NCBI GenBank assembly: GCA_029204225.1
Contig: CM055097.1
Location: forward strand, 5,909,676-5,973,675
From: Diphasiastrum complanatum
Lineage: Eukaryota > Streptophyta > Lycopodiopsida > Lycopodiales > Lycopodiaceae
DNA length: 64,000 bases
Direction: 5' to 3'
The notes below the pieces were generated by a model. The model saw only the letters and a program-made list of their open reading frames with translations, searched no databases and was not told where the DNA came from. A program made the translations under genes and the position numbers. Of this stretch, positions 12,651 to 24,180 are shown piece after piece (within the stretch, counting starts at the first letter, position 1; each line of letters starts with the position of its first letter).

Positions 12651-12859
12651 ACGATTGTTTCCTTTCGCGATTTCTTCCCTTCATTGCTTCAAAAGAATTC
12701 TTGCCAAGACCATTCAAGAAATGAGTTCTCTTGATCAATCCCCAGTCATTGACCTTCTAAATTCCAATCTCAAAGTCCATTCTGAAACCCCCAACCCGTA
12801 CATCCTTCTCTCGTCATGCCCCTTGGACACAACATCCTCAACGAAAATCCTGTAGACGT

Positions 12860-14020
12860 CCTCAGGTTCCTCCATACACACCTCAAACACCTGTTTATTG
12901 ATCTCAAAATTCCCCTATTTTACAACCTTGTTCTTATTCTCCTACCATCTCTGAAGAAGAAATTTGTATCGCTGCTATGAATACATCCAACGTTGCTTTG
13001 TTTTCTGTGCATAACCACCTTTGTAAATTGATTTACAAGCTGATCGTTACCTGATCAAAGCAAAAGCTAACATCTCCATTACATCCCGAGAGACGTATAC
13101 AATCAACATTGGAATTTCTGTCTAGCTTCCTAAAGGTTATATCTTTCAAGTACATACCATTCATCGGCCTCCTTTGCTTCAAGCCTATACGGTCCCTCAA
13201 ACCATTTGTATCCACCTGTTTAATAGATCTCAAACTCTTTACATGATTCAAAAGAGAGAAGCCATTGCCAAAATCTTGTTTCTTCATAAACCCAAGATCT
13301 AGCTACATCAAGTTCAGAAGTTACCTGCTGATTCTCTCCCTCGCACTATTGATTCATCCTCTTCTACAGAGAGTCTGAACCCATCAATGTTCTGCAGAGA
13401 TCAATTGAACCTGCATCTACATCAACCTCTTCCTTAGACAGTGAGAAAATGATGTTGTTAGAGCCTCTCAAATTTGTTCTGTAGAGATCAGTCTCCTGTG
13501 TTTCTCATATCCAGATTCAGTGTCTCATTTCTCCAAAACAAAATATATCTCTTTTTACCACAATGGTTGATATCGGCGCAACAATTTTATCTGCAAATCT
13601 AAAGTTGTTTCTCTCTCACATGATTCGGAAAGAAGATAACCCAGTCAAAGTGGTTTGCTCTAACAACAAACCTGGCTTGCTGCACCATAGTGTTACCATC
13701 CCTGTTCTCTTTGGATTGCTCGAGCTCATCATCAACTTCAAAGGTTTATAACATCATTCTATTAATTTTATCATTGGCTATGATGTTCTACAACGTCTGT
13801 GCCCATTGCTTCTAAAACAAGAGAGCTTGACAGTTATCTATCGCCAATCCGAATACAAGCTTCCACTGATGCATCCTATCATAGTCCAATGCAACAACCT
13901 ATCATGGGTAAAAATGGACTACTGCTTTGAACAACATCTAACATGGTTTCAATATCAGGTCTCTCAACATTAAGAACATATTACTGCTATTTTTTGAAAG
14001 ATTTGACAGTACATTCATGA
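12860..14020 (+). pseudogene. Endogenous pararetrovirus-like fragment with aspartic protease
   Basis: A retropepsin-type motif VDIGAT begins at 13566, and about 80 codons later, after a frameshift near 13750, comes FIIGYDVLQRL, the usual partner motif of the aspartic protease fold. Upstream is a proline-rich linker (about 12850-12950). Then, at 13035-13330, a segment has the pattern of a dUTPase-like beta domain (an R-E-T-Y-T-I-N-I-G-I stretch, then L-P-K-G-Y). The frame is interrupted by stops and shifts and is non-functional. Protease followed by an RT start of caulimovirid type in the same orientation (25474 on, beyond the copia insertion) supports a plant pararetrovirus rather than gypsy. 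The dUTPase reading is tentative. Confidence 0.5.
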
Positions 14021-14025
14021 CAACC

Positions 14026-14668
14026 TGTGAGAGATTTCAACAAGTTTAGTCATATTTTGGTAAATTGTCAATTGAGGCCAAAAATCATTTTAGACTTAGA
14101 GATAAACTTTTTGAAGTTATATTAGTGTAAAATAAATTCAATAAACACTTTTTGAAAGTGTCGGAAAGTTGGTAGTCGATTTTGAGAGAGATTCAAATTT
14201 GAACTTTGGGTACATTGAATCTAGTCCCAAAATAGTAGGGCTTTTCATAGTGAAGGGAAAGCCAAGTGTCAAATTAGGGTTTCAACCTGTTATATATTGT
14301 TGTAACTCATGGAGAAAGGAATATTCTCTCTTCTCTCTCTCATTTCATCATTATACATGGTTCTCTTTGGGTTCTACTACTCATTGATGCACTCTCATGA
14401 TGTTATCTTGCAATTCTATGTGTAAAATGATCATTTATTGTTATTTTTGGTTCCACATGTATGAAATATAGTAGGGTACTATAATTGTATGGAGAACAAC
14501 TATATTTTATATCTTGGTTCATGTTTGATCAGTATCTCTCAGAGTTTGCATCTCATTTTGTATGTAGATGCTGATTTTTCTACATTGGCAAGATTGTTGG
14601 TTTGCTCTCTTCTTAACCAAAGATTAGGGACATGGATTTGGATCTTGAATGATCTGAAATCCTTCACA
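14026..14668 (+). repeat. 5' LTR of copia element A (643 bp)
   Basis: Matches the two halves of the interrupted 3' LTR. It ends CTTCACA directly before the primer site. The site that reads CACACGTGTG in the 3' LTR (25259) reads CACATGTATG here, a change explained by C-to-T decay at CpG positions. Confidence 0.88.
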
Positions 14669-14680
14669 TGGTATTAGAGC
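14669..14680 (+). promoter_or_regulatory. Primer binding site of element A
   Basis: TGGTATTAGAGC directly follows the LTR. It differs from the plant initiator-Met consensus TGGTATCAGAGC by one C-to-T change. Confidence 0.85.
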
Positions 14681-15262
14681 TATAGTGTTTCAGTTTATGA
14701 AAGGATAAACCACATTTATCAAAGATTTGGAGAAGTTACCAATGCTAGAGCATGCTAGATTGATTTTTACTCAAAAATCTCCATTTTTGCATATGTAGAA
14801 TTGATCTTTTGTAGGTCAAAACTCAATATAGGGTTATATACTTGATCAATTCCGATTTCAGACTTGGTTTACTAGAATTAGAAGACTTTTGGTGCATTAG
14901 GAAGGTCTCATTGGAGGCTACAAAATGATATATCAAGTTTTTAAAAATTGCATATAGAATTTGAGATATTTAATTTTTTGTGATTGTGTCAAAACCCTAA
15001 TTTTGATTGGATCTCTAGTTTGTGAGGTTACTGAACTTCATTTGAGTGTGTTTCAATCTTAGGAAGTGGCAAAAATCATTAGATTGAGGATAGGTCATAG
15101 GTTGATCAAGATTTCACATGTTGATTTTTTAGTTAGAAGTGCTAGAAGAGATTTGAGAGGTTCCATATCTTTGTGATTTCTTCTTGAGTTCATTTGTTGA
15201 CATTCAAGAGAGTTCTTTGTGCATTGGAACAGGTTGAAAGAAGAAGATGAGGTCATTGCAAC

Positions 15263-16440
15263 ATGGCTATAAGTGGTGGATTCATGTTGGAAGGCAATGA
15301 TAGGCTTACCTCAAGTAACTATTCATTGTGGAAAGTGAGGATGGAATCACTTCTTGAAATGAATGATGTTTTGTATATTGTTGTAGGTTTGGAGGAGAGA
15401 CCAAAAACTCAACAAGATCAAATGAGATATGATAAGAGGGCCAAAAGGGCTCTACACATGATTAAGATGAATGTTACCAATGGACTTCTTAAGGAGATTG
15501 GTAAGTGCACATCATCTTTGGAGGCTTTTAAAGCATTCAATGATGAGTTAACATGTAATGATGAAAGCATTAAGGAGGTAGAACTTGTTCAAGTTATACT
15601 TAATGGCTTGTTAGATGATCATGCTAATCTTGTTCAAAGTTTTGCAAAAGACTTTGCCAAGTATTGTGGATTTGCAAGAGATATTGGTGAACGAGGAGTA
15701 TAGGCTTCAATCAAGAGGAGGTGGATCTACATCGACATCTCATTATGAAGAGGAGGCTGTGTTCATCAAAGACAAGTTTAAGGGCATAGGAAAAGGCAAA
15801 GGCAAGTGGTCAAAAGGACAAGATCAAGGTGAGACTTCTTTTTTTTGGCAAAAAGAAAGATAAGTCAAAGTTAAAATGCTTCTATTGTGGAATCAAATGG
15901 CATTTTTCTAATAAATGTTTGAAGAAGCAAAGAGATGAAGGTAGCAAGCAAATCAACTTTACTACTAATGATGAGGAGTCTAGGTGGTTGTGATTCTCTT
16001 TTGATGTGTTCTTCAAGTCCAATATCAAGTGAAGGTGACAAAGATTCATGGTGGATTGATAGTGGAGCTAGTTCACACATGACTAGTCACAAGGAGTTCT
16101 TTACTTCTTTGGTCACTTATGATGGAGCTAAGAAAGCAATTCACATGGCCAATGGCGGTGAGTGTGTGATCAAAGGTATTGGTTCAATTCCTATTTGTCT
16201 TTCTACTTATAGGAAAACAAGACGATGGTGTTCTTTACATTCTTTCACTTTCAAAGAATTTGCTAAGTGTTGGTCAAATGATAGAGTAAGGATACATGGT
16301 AAAGTTTGGTGGTGATGCTTGTTTCATTACAAAGGAAGAAATCTTGGCTACTAGGGGCAATAGACAAGGTAGACTTTTCAAGCTTGATGCTTTTGTTATG
16401 GCTAGCAAAAAGGATGGAATGAAAAAGGAGATTGGTCTCA
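15263..16440 (+). pseudogene. gag: copia gag-protease region of element A, broken
   Basis: The ATG at 15263 starts a copia gag (GNDRLTSSNYSLWKVRMESLL) related to those of elements B, C and D. Part of the central gag is deleted and the frame shifts near 15680. A zinc knuckle of full CX2CX4HX4C form (CFYCGIKWHFSNKC) lies at about 15879-15920. A protease block SWWIDSGASSHMTSH is near 16047-16090. A GNRQGRLFKLDAFV block near 16357 corresponds to the segment just before integrase in element C. After this the similarity to copia pol stops. Several stops and frameshifts make it non-coding today. Confidence 0.82.
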
Positions 16441-18511
16441 ACTTTCCAAAGTTACCTTTTAGCATCAATAAGATTGGTGGATCTTATGCAAAGTCTAAAA
16501 ATCTTCCTTATGCTAGATTTAGGTCAAGATCTAATATGCTTCTTGAAGATGTTCATCTTTGTGCTAACTTGGCTAGTCTCGAGGATAATGATGGTGTTTC
16601 AATGGTTCTTCTGACAAGTGAAAGCATGCAAAAGGTAAGGAAAGAGGTAACTTCATCAATGGAGATGGTGAAGTTTCTTCCTTGGAAAAGATTGTTGTTA
16701 ATGATTTCTTTGATCATATGGAAAAAGATGTTGCTAGATGCATGCATGAAGGAGGTGGTTCTTCTACATTATTTTGTGATGATTCCAAGAAAGTCATTTT
16801 TCCAGCAAATGGAGTCACATGTCTTCATAAAGAGAGTAGATCAAATGGTTCTATCAAGAGACTAGGTGAGGGAAATAGTCACAAGTCAAGAAGAAGAGAT
16901 GTGAAGACTTCAAAGTAGGATGATGTACTTTGAATGATGTCATTGTGAATGATAGTGAGGAAGAATCATTATCATATGAGCCATTACCTAAATCATTGGG
17001 TAGAATTTCTTGTTTGAAAAAAGAGAGTACTTCAATAATCCTTATGTTGAAGGTACTAATCATTTTTTCATGGCTTCTAATATTTTTGAGGTCTTTACTT
17101 CTTATGATGCAATCATTAAGAGGGAGTCTTATGAAGGAAAGACCAATGTAAGATTGGTTTTTTGGAAATATCCAAGGCATGGTTCTCACATCTCTTCATC
17201 AACTCAAAGGATTCTATGATTGTGAATTGATCACTCATGATCGAGATGGCAAAAGGTTGGTTGAAGAAGACTACATGGAGCAAATCAAGAGGCAATTTTT
17301 TCAAAGCAGCTTATTGAGGTTTGTTATGGACTCAAGAGGCTAGGTTTATCAGGTTTGATACTCATCTTCACCTACTCTACTTCTGTTGGATGAAAAGTTT
17401 GGAATATATCTTTTGATTTATGATGGTGGCATTGTTTTCACTAGCCTTTGTGGAAATTCGAGATCAAGCATTGATGAGATCCTGTTGGATCTAGATCATA
17501 TGTTTGAGAGGGAATATTTCTAGAGGGTCAGGCCTGAAGTTATTCATATCTTTGATATCTTTGATGTTCAAGAGAAAGGTAAGCAAGTGGAATCGACTCA
17601 CTTTGCTTTACTCACATGTTTTGGAGAATCTTCTTGTGTAGATGATGCTATGCAAGTAGATGGATGTCTTCATGATTTTACAGCAAGAATGGATCTGGAA
17701 AACAAAGTTTGTTCAATGACTTTGATGGTCAAGAGGAAGATCAAGAGGTTGGTCTCAAAGGGCTTCAACAACACAAAAGGAAAGGTGACAATTTGGAGCT
17801 AGTCAAGAGCATTAAAGGAAGGTTATTTGGCAAATATGTTATGGATCTATTTTTTTAGGTGTTTGAAGACTCAAGTAAGGTCAAAGGAGCAACAAGGAAG
17901 TGTTTTTTAAGTTTACATTACTTCTTCTATCTCATGTTTGAGCTATTTCATGTGAATGTGTCCAAATTGTCAAGATATGCACAAACTAGCTACATTGCTT
18001 GCAATATCTTATTGTTGGAGTTGTACTAGCATTCTTGGATGGCTTTGTTGATGGAAATGAAGCTATTGGAGGCTCATTATGTCACTCATTCATGTCGTAG
18101 TCATCAAGTGTTGATGATATCTTGTGGCAAGATGGAGATGGAGGCTCATTCATGGAGTTTTATGGTAAAGACATATCAAGAAAGGACAAAGTTGGAGGAG
18201 ACAAGCAAGCAAATGGTCATCATTCATATTTATGGTTTGGTTGCTGTAATTTTCCAGAGAGTTCAAAGTTTGAAGCATGGAGGAATCATTTCATTTACAT
18301 TCTATATGGTTTTTCATGTTCTAGTTATATGTTGATGTGTAAAATTGATTTAAGAGATAGTGAAGCATCCAATTTGGACACTATTCTCTTATCAATTATG
18401 AAAGATACTTTAGAACCTTAGAAAGAAGGTCGATTCTTAGGATGGAGATCATTCTAAAGTTGGATCAAAGTTATATGGTCAAAACTATGCCAAAACTAGT
18501 TGAAGAGTGAG
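16441..18511 (+). other. Unrecognised internal sequence of element A
   Basis: Where integrase, RT and RNase H should be, I find only short frames that resemble no pol domain. Pieces such as 16682-16918, 16930-17219, 17587-17802 and 18039-18335 have a coding-like composition and are close to each other. A phrase near 17385-17525 (LLDEKFGIYLLIYDGGIVF) could be part of an unknown protein. It is either a foreign segment carried by a non-autonomous element or heavily decayed pol. I cannot say which. Confidence 0.4.
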
Positions 18512-18729
18512 TGTGAGAGATTTCAATAAGTTTAATCATATTTTGGTAAATTGTCATTTGAGGCCAAAACTCACTTTAGATTTAGAGATAAACTTTTTGA
18601 AGTTATATTAGTTTAAAATACATTCAATAAACACTTTTTGAAAGTGTGGGAAATTTGGAAGTCGAGTTTGAGAGAGATTCAAATTTGAACTTAGGGTACA
18701 TTGAATCTAGTCCCAAAATAGTAGGATTT
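18512..18729 (+). repeat. 3' LTR of element A, left half
   Basis: Homologous to 14026-14245 of the 5' LTR. It is cut at 18729 by the insertion of element C and resumes at 25043. The last five bases, GATTT, are duplicated on the far side of C. Confidence 0.9.
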
Positions 18730-19591
18730 TGATAAATTTTACAGTTTTTAGGACAATAATGATTGTACTTTACAATCATAGAGAGTTATTGGTTGCTTAA
18801 TCAGTGAATCTATCAAGTTCTACACATTAGATCTTGATCTAGATTCACTACACTTGGATTTAAGCAAGAGCAATGGATCAACACATCATTTTTTAGTGAG
18901 AGCGGCTTCACACGTGTGGAGTACTGTCCACTGTACGGCCTGCACCTGAAACAACAAGTACAATGATACTAGATAGCAATCATGCATAAAAATCACAAGA
19001 CAAATGACTAGAAATCTCACAAAAGTGTAGAGTGCAAAAGTCTCATCAATTTTCTTAGCAAAATGATGATCCTTTTATGGATCAAGTACATCCATGAGTC
19101 TGGTACAGTCCAGCAGGCCTTCACACGTGTGAAGAGTGCCACATCACTCATATCTATCCATTTGATCCATCCTTGATCCTTATCCAATAGTTGACCTTCT
19201 AGAATATGACTAAAATCCAAAAAGCTAGTCTCCTAGAATATAGGAATATTCCCTACAAAATAGGATCTAAGGAAAATGGTCAACTCTTATCTTCTAGTAC
19301 TCTATACACACATGTGAACATCCACTTGCCATGTGGGAGCATTTACTCATGCACATGCAAGGAAAAGCTAATTTGTAGGTGACTAGTCAACTTGACTAAA
19401 AACTAGTCATTTCATGTTCACACTAACTAGAATGATACAAAATCAATTTGGATATATACAAACATGAAAAGTACATTCTTTCACACATGGGAACATGCTC
19501 CACACGTGTGAAATCATATCATCAACATATTCTAATGTTTGATCAATATTTACATGAACCAATGTCAAGTGAGAAGTGACAATTTTCAACA
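18730..19591 (-). repeat. 3' LTR of element C (862 bp)
   Basis: On the minus strand it runs TGTTGAAAATTG to AATTTATCA. It carries three CACACGTGTG palindromes (18909, 19122, 19501) plus several CACATG variants, all containing the G-box core or a one-base derivative. These are candidate bZIP or bHLH binding sites in the U3 or R region, though no regulation can be proven from sequence. Confidence 0.96.
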
Positions 19592-19602
19592 CTCCTCCTC
19601 AC
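19592..19602 (-). promoter_or_regulatory. Polypurine tract of element C
   Basis: On the minus strand GTGAGGAGGAG lies between the gag-pol stop codon and the TG of the 3' LTR, as required for plus-strand priming. The stop codon is at 19605-19607, so coding sequence and tract nearly touch. Confidence 0.88.
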
Positions 19603-19604
19603 TT

Positions 19605-22600
19605 CTAACTTGGCAAATCTAGTGTACATCTATCTACAATTCCAAGAGCATATCTTAACTTAAAAAATGGATCTTTGGACAATGGTTTGGTTAAGATATC
19701 AGCTATGCATTCGGATGATGGTACATGATGTAGTTGCACTTCCTTGGATTGTACCTTCTCCCTCACAAAGTGGTGAGCTATCTCAATATGCTTTGTTCTA
19801 GCATGGAAGATAGGATTTGAAGCAATTTGTTGAGAAGCTTGATTGTCACAAAATATGTAAGGGATCTCCTCGGCCTCTAGCACATGTAGTTCCATCAAGA
19901 GTCTTCTTAGCCATAAGAGCTCTTTGGTTGTTGAAGTCAATGCCTTGTACTCGGCTTCACAAGAAGATAGTGAGATTGTATCTTGCTTTTTGGAAAGCCA
20001 AGATATCACTCCTCCACAAAGAAATGTTGCAAATGCACTAATGGACTTCCTATCCATCTTGTCACCTGCAAAATCTGAATCCGAGTAGGCTCTCAAGTGC
20101 AAGTTAGATCCTTCATAAAGTATACCAAAAAATCTAGTACTAGAAACATATCTAAGTACTCTCTTGGCACTTTTCCAATGATGAATTAAAGGAGCTTGCA
20201 TACTTTGACTCAACTTGCTTACACAAAAACTTAAGTCAGGTCTAGTGATGGTTAAATAGATTAGAGAGCCTATAAGCTTCCTAAAGAGAGTGATGTCCTC
20301 AAAGGATGCTTCATCACCTTCATTAGTTGCTTTCACAACATGCTCCATAGGGGTGTCAATCCCCTTACAATCTTTCATACCAAATCTTTCAAGAATGGAA
20401 GTAGCATACTTAGATTGACTTATGAAAGTACAATTGCTACTTCTAGACACTTCTATCCCAAGTATAAACTTTAGGAAGCCTAGATCTACCATCTTGAACT
20501 CACTAGATAAGTCAACTTTTACTTTGCCTATGCCATCATCATCATTTCCTGTCATAATGATGTCATCAACATAAAGAACTAAAATGATGATCTTTCCTTC
20601 ATTACATTTGAAATATAAAGAAGGTTCATAAGCACTTAGTACAAAGCCAAGGGAATAGAGAAAATCATGCAACCTAGAGTACCAAGCTCTAGGTGCTTGC
20701 TTCAAGCCATATAGGCTCTTCCTTAAGTAGCACACCTTTTGCTCCTCACCAATCTTGATGAAGCCCTCGGGTTGCATCATGTAGATTTCCTCTTCTAAGA
20801 AGCCATTCAAGAAGGCATTTGTCACATCCATTTGGTAGAGATCCCATTTGAATAAAGTAGCAATGCAAATGATTAATCTAATAGTTACAAGCTTAGCTAC
20901 AGGTGCAAATGTTTCTTCATAATCCAATCCTTTTATTTGAAGAAATCCCTTAGCAACAAGCCTAGCTTTGTATTTACTAATAGATCCATCTTGATTGTAC
21001 TTAATTCTATAAATCCACTTACATGCAAGTGGTTTCTTTCCTCTTGGAAGATTTACAAGATTCCAAGTATGATTTTCTTCTAATGCATCATACTCTACTT
21101 GCATTGCATCTCTCCAAACTTTAGATTTACATGCTTCTTCAAAAGATGATGGTTCTTCAATCAATGTAGCTAAAAAAGAGTAAGAGGTAGAAGATGTAGA
21201 GCCTTCCTTTTGCTTTCCCTTGTCCACATAGGTAAGCCTTGAGGGCTCGGCCTTGCTCCTTGATGATCTTCTTGGCCCCTTTTGACTTGGATCCAAATCT
21301 CCATCCTCGGGTTTGTCATGATCCTCCTCGGGTTTGTCAAGATCCTCCTCGGATTTGTCAAGATCTTCAATGCACAATGGGTTAGATCCATTTGACAAGC
21401 TCTTAGCAAATTGTGACTCATCAAAAAGTACATCCTTGCTTACCTTTACTTTCTTGGATGTAGGATCATATATCCTATATCCCTTGCTATTTTCTCCATA
21501 GCCAACAAAGATTCCTTTGAAGGAGGTAGCATCTTCTTTCCTTCTAGTCTCCAAAGGAATGTGTACATAACAAGTACATCCAAAGATCTTAAAATATTTT
21601 ACATTGGGTTTCTTATCAAACAAGGCTTGATAAGGTGAGATCCCATCTATAGCACTACTAGGAAGTCTATTACACAAATAATTAGCACATGTTATGGCTT
21701 CTCCCCAAAATGAGATGGGAAGTGATGCATCAAGCCTCAAGGACTTTGCACACTCACATAGACTCCTATTTTTCCTCTCGGCCACCCCATTTTGTTGAGG
21801 GGTGTAGGAACAAGTGTATTGTAACTTAATACCATTGATCTCACAAAAGTCTTTCATTTTATTGGAGGTGTACTCTCCTCCATTATCACATCTTAGTGCT
21901 TTGATAGAAGTACTAAGTTGTTTCTCTACTAGAGACTTGAACTTAATGAAAGCTTCATAAACAAGATTTTTCTTTGATAGTAACTCAATCCATGTGAATC
22001 TAGTACAATCATCTATAAAAGTTACATACATCAAGGCACCTCCATTACTTGCATGTGAAAAACTATGTACATCAGAATGTATGAGATCCAAGGGAGAGAG
22101 AGATCTTGATGAAGATTTCTTGTAAGAAGATTTGTGTGACTTTGCAAGGCCACATGCCTCACACATTTTTCCACACTTCTTGAAAGCTCTTGGTAGGCCG
22201 AGAGCTAGTTCCTTGCTTGCCATTGACTCCATAGATTGAAGATTAGGATGGCCTAATCTCTTATGCCAAAGCTCCACTTGAGTTAGCTCCTCCCTAGCCA
22301 AGTTCACACTTTCACTTGCAACATTAGCATCCAACTCGAAAAGTCTACCTTGCTTAATGCCACTAGCTATGCACTTATCATTTTTCAAGATGGAACAAAC
22401 TCCATTCTTGAAATGTACATCTAGTCCATTGTCCATTAATTGTCCTACACTAAGCAAGTTTCTTGAAATGGTAGGAACATACAAAACATTATCTAGATCT
22501 ATCCTTTTAGATGTGCCTAAACAAAGAGGTATAGATCCTATGCCATCTATCTTGCATGCTTGATCACTAGCAGTGTATATTGACTTCTTAGAGTCATTAC

Positions 22601-23585
22601 AAGATAGAAGAGTAGAAAAATAATGCTTGTTAAAGGACATGTGGGAACTAGCCCCACTATCTATCCACCATGTGTCTTGACTTGAAGTTGGTGTAGATGC
22701 AACCATTAAGGATGTGTTGAATCCATCCTCATATTCTTCCTCTTGAGCAATGTTCCCTTGATCTCCTTTGGCTTGTTGATTCTTCTTCAAGTAGCATTCT
22801 GAGGCAAAGTGTCCTTTCTTTCCACAAAAGAAACACTTTAGTTTTGCCTTGTTCTTCACTTTGCCTTTGGAGGTAGATCCTCCATTCTTCATCTCGGCCT
22901 CCTTGCCTTGATTTTTCTTGAATGGATTTTGCTTTTTCTTGCCTTTAGATGTAAAGTTAGCTTTCTCCTCTCCTCCATTAAGTGACATGCTATCCATTCT
23001 TGTCTTGAGGTGTAGAAGCCTACTCTCCTCGGCCACAAGAACATTGTGCAACTTTTCAATGGATGGAAGAGAGTCTTGAATGGCAAATGATTGGACTAAG
23101 TTGGTAAACTCATCACTTAGACCATTCAAAATGATTTGTACTAGTTCTTGATCTTGGATCTTCTCTCCTATTGCACTTAACTCCTTGTTAAGAGATTTGA
23201 TCCTAAGAACATACTCTTGTCCACTCTCTCCACTTCCTTTCATGCTTTGGAAAACTTGATTTCTTAGCATGAGGATTCTTGAAGTATTGTTGGATTCATA
23301 AATGCTCTTTAATGAATCCCAAGCCTCTTTGGATGAGGTACAAGAAGACACCTCTTTCAAGAGGTCATTGCATACATTTAACTTTATGCAATGTAGAGCT
23401 AATCTTGCTCTCTTCTTGTATTTGGCTTGTTCTTGGGGAGTTTGAGGCTCTTCCTCTACTCCTTGAACTATGTCATATAGATCATGGATCACTAGGAGTG
23501 ATTCCATTCTCACTTTCCAAATGGAATAATTTGTGGAAGTGAGTCTCTCACTTGGTTCCATCAAATATCCACCCATGGATGACAT
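19605..23585 (-). CDS. gag-pol: Intact copia gag-pol polyprotein
   Basis: This single frame of 1,326 codons encodes the whole retrotransposition machinery. Approximate residues: gag core 10-200, beginning SERLTSTNYSIWKVRMESLL; zinc knuckle CFFCGKKGHFASEC 249-262; protease WWIDSGASSHM around 305-315; pre-integrase finger (HKRLGHPN, then CEAC) 440-490; integrase core with IHSDVHSF near 503, RCDNGGEYTSN near 563 and NGVAERKNRSLCE near 600; RT from about 850 with VTNAFLNG and VLYVDDIIMTGN near 1005; RNase H with AYSDSDFAGDK near 1170, SSCEAEYKAL near 1208 and the terminal CIADILTKPL. All catalytic residues I can check are present. The length is typical for copia. The start ATG is the first in frame, about 600 bases after the primer site. 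No env-like frame follows. Confidence 0.97.
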   Translation of the reverse strand: MSSMGGYLMEPSERLTSTNYSIWKVRMESLLVIHDLYDIVQGVEEEPQTPQEQAKYKKRARLALHCIKLNVCNDLLKEVSSCTSSKEAWDSLKSIYESNNTSRILMLRNQVFQSMKGSGESGQEYVLRIKSLNKELSAIGEKIQDQELVQIILNGLSDEFTNLVQSFAIQDSLPSIEKLHNVLVAEESRLLHLKTRMDSMSLNGGEEKANFTSKGKKKQNPFKKNQGKEAEMKNGGSTSKGKVKNKAKLKCFFCGKKGHFASECYLKKNQQAKGDQGNIAQEEEYEDGFNTSLMVASTPTSSQDTWWIDSGASSHMSFNKHYFSTLLSCNDSKKSIYTASDQACKIDGIGSIPLCLGTSKRIDLDNVLYVPTISRNLLSVGQLMDNGLDVHFKNGVCSILKNDKCIASGIKQGRLFELDANVASESVNLAREELTQVELWHKRLGHPNLQSMESMASKELALGLPRAFKKCGKMCEACGLAKSHKSSYKKSSSRSLSPLDLIHSDVHSFSHASNGGALMYVTFIDDCTRFTWIELLSKKNLVYEAFIKFKSLVEKQLSTSIKALRCDNGGEYTSNKMKDFCEINGIKLQYTCSYTPQQNGVAERKNRSLCECAKSLRLDASLPISFWGEAITCANYLCNRLPSSAIDGISPYQALFDKKPNVKYFKIFGCTCYVHIPLETRRKEDATSFKGIFVGYGENSKGYRIYDPTSKKVKVSKDVLFDESQFAKSLSNGSNPLCIEDLDKSEEDLDKPEEDHDKPEDGDLDPSQKGPRRSSRSKAEPSRLTYVDKGKQKEGSTSSTSYSFLATLIEEPSSFEEACKSKVWRDAMQVEYDALEENHTWNLVNLPRGKKPLACKWIYRIKYNQDGSISKYKARLVAKGFLQIKGLDYEETFAPVAKLVTIRLIICIATLFKWDLYQMDVTNAFLNGFLEEEIYMMQPEGFIKIGEEQKVCYLRKSLYGLKQAPRAWYSRLHDFLYSLGFVLSAYEPSLYFKCNEGKIIILVLYVDDIIMTGNDDDGIGKVKVDLSSEFKMVDLGFLKFILGIEVSRSSNCTFISQSKYATSILERFGMKDCKGIDTPMEHVVKATNEGDEASFEDITLFRKLIGSLIYLTITRPDLSFCVSKLSQSMQAPLIHHWKSAKRVLRYVSSTRFFGILYEGSNLHLRAYSDSDFAGDKMDRKSISAFATFLCGGVISWLSKKQDTISLSSCEAEYKALTSTTKELLWLRRLLMELHVLEAEEIPYIFCDNQASQQIASNPIFHARTKHIEIAHHFVREKVQSKEVQLHHVPSSECIADILTKPLSKDPFFKLRYALGIVDRCTLDLPS

Positions 23586-24167
23586 TTTAGAATGAATGCT
23601 CTTTTAAAAATCACAAAGATTTTTGAATTTTAAAAGATCTATGAAGTGGCCTAAAGCTTACTAGAATGCCTATAGGCTTGTCTCTATCAAACTAACACAC
23701 AAGCTTGAATGATACTCAAAGATCTTACCAAAAATTTCTAGCTTTCACTCTCACAAAAAAAATTGCTTTACACTTTTCTTAGAGATTTCACTTCAACTAA
23801 GGATCTGAACAAATCAGCCTCTTAGATCTGATCTTAGACTCTAAAAAGAAATGCTTCAATGATCCAAAACACTATTTGGTCATAGGCATTAGTTAGAATG
23901 AATCTAGATCAATACTATGCTTCAAAAAGCACCAAAAATGAACTAGTATTGTGATTTTGGGACCAAAAAACACAAAGTAACTTGAATTGAAAGTTGCTGT
24001 ACGGTTTCACACGTGTGAAAAGTACATACACAGCCTCCAAGTCGTTTTGATCCAAATGATTACAAGCTATCACTCTAGAAGAACTCGCCCTCACTAGTAT
24101 TGGCCAAAAAACAAATTTTGCCAATGATCTTTACAAGATTTATGATTCAATGATCACTCTCTTACTT
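23586..24167 (-). other. 5' untranslated leader of element C
   Basis: About 580 bases between primer site and gag start, with no long frame. It includes one more CACACGTGTG palindrome at 24008-24017, outside the LTR. Confidence 0.8.
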
Positions 24168-24180
24168 AGCTCTGATACCA
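24168..24180 (-). promoter_or_regulatory. Primer binding site of element C
   Basis: On the minus strand TGGTATCAGAGCT starts at the base next to the 5' LTR. It is a perfect match to the common plant initiator-methionine tRNA primer site. Confidence 0.96.

Noticed and set aside
20000-23542. Several antisense frames within the gag-pol of element C (for example 22357-22563 and 23279-23542 on +)
   Set aside because: They mirror the codon structure of the intact 1,326-codon frame and have no features of their own.
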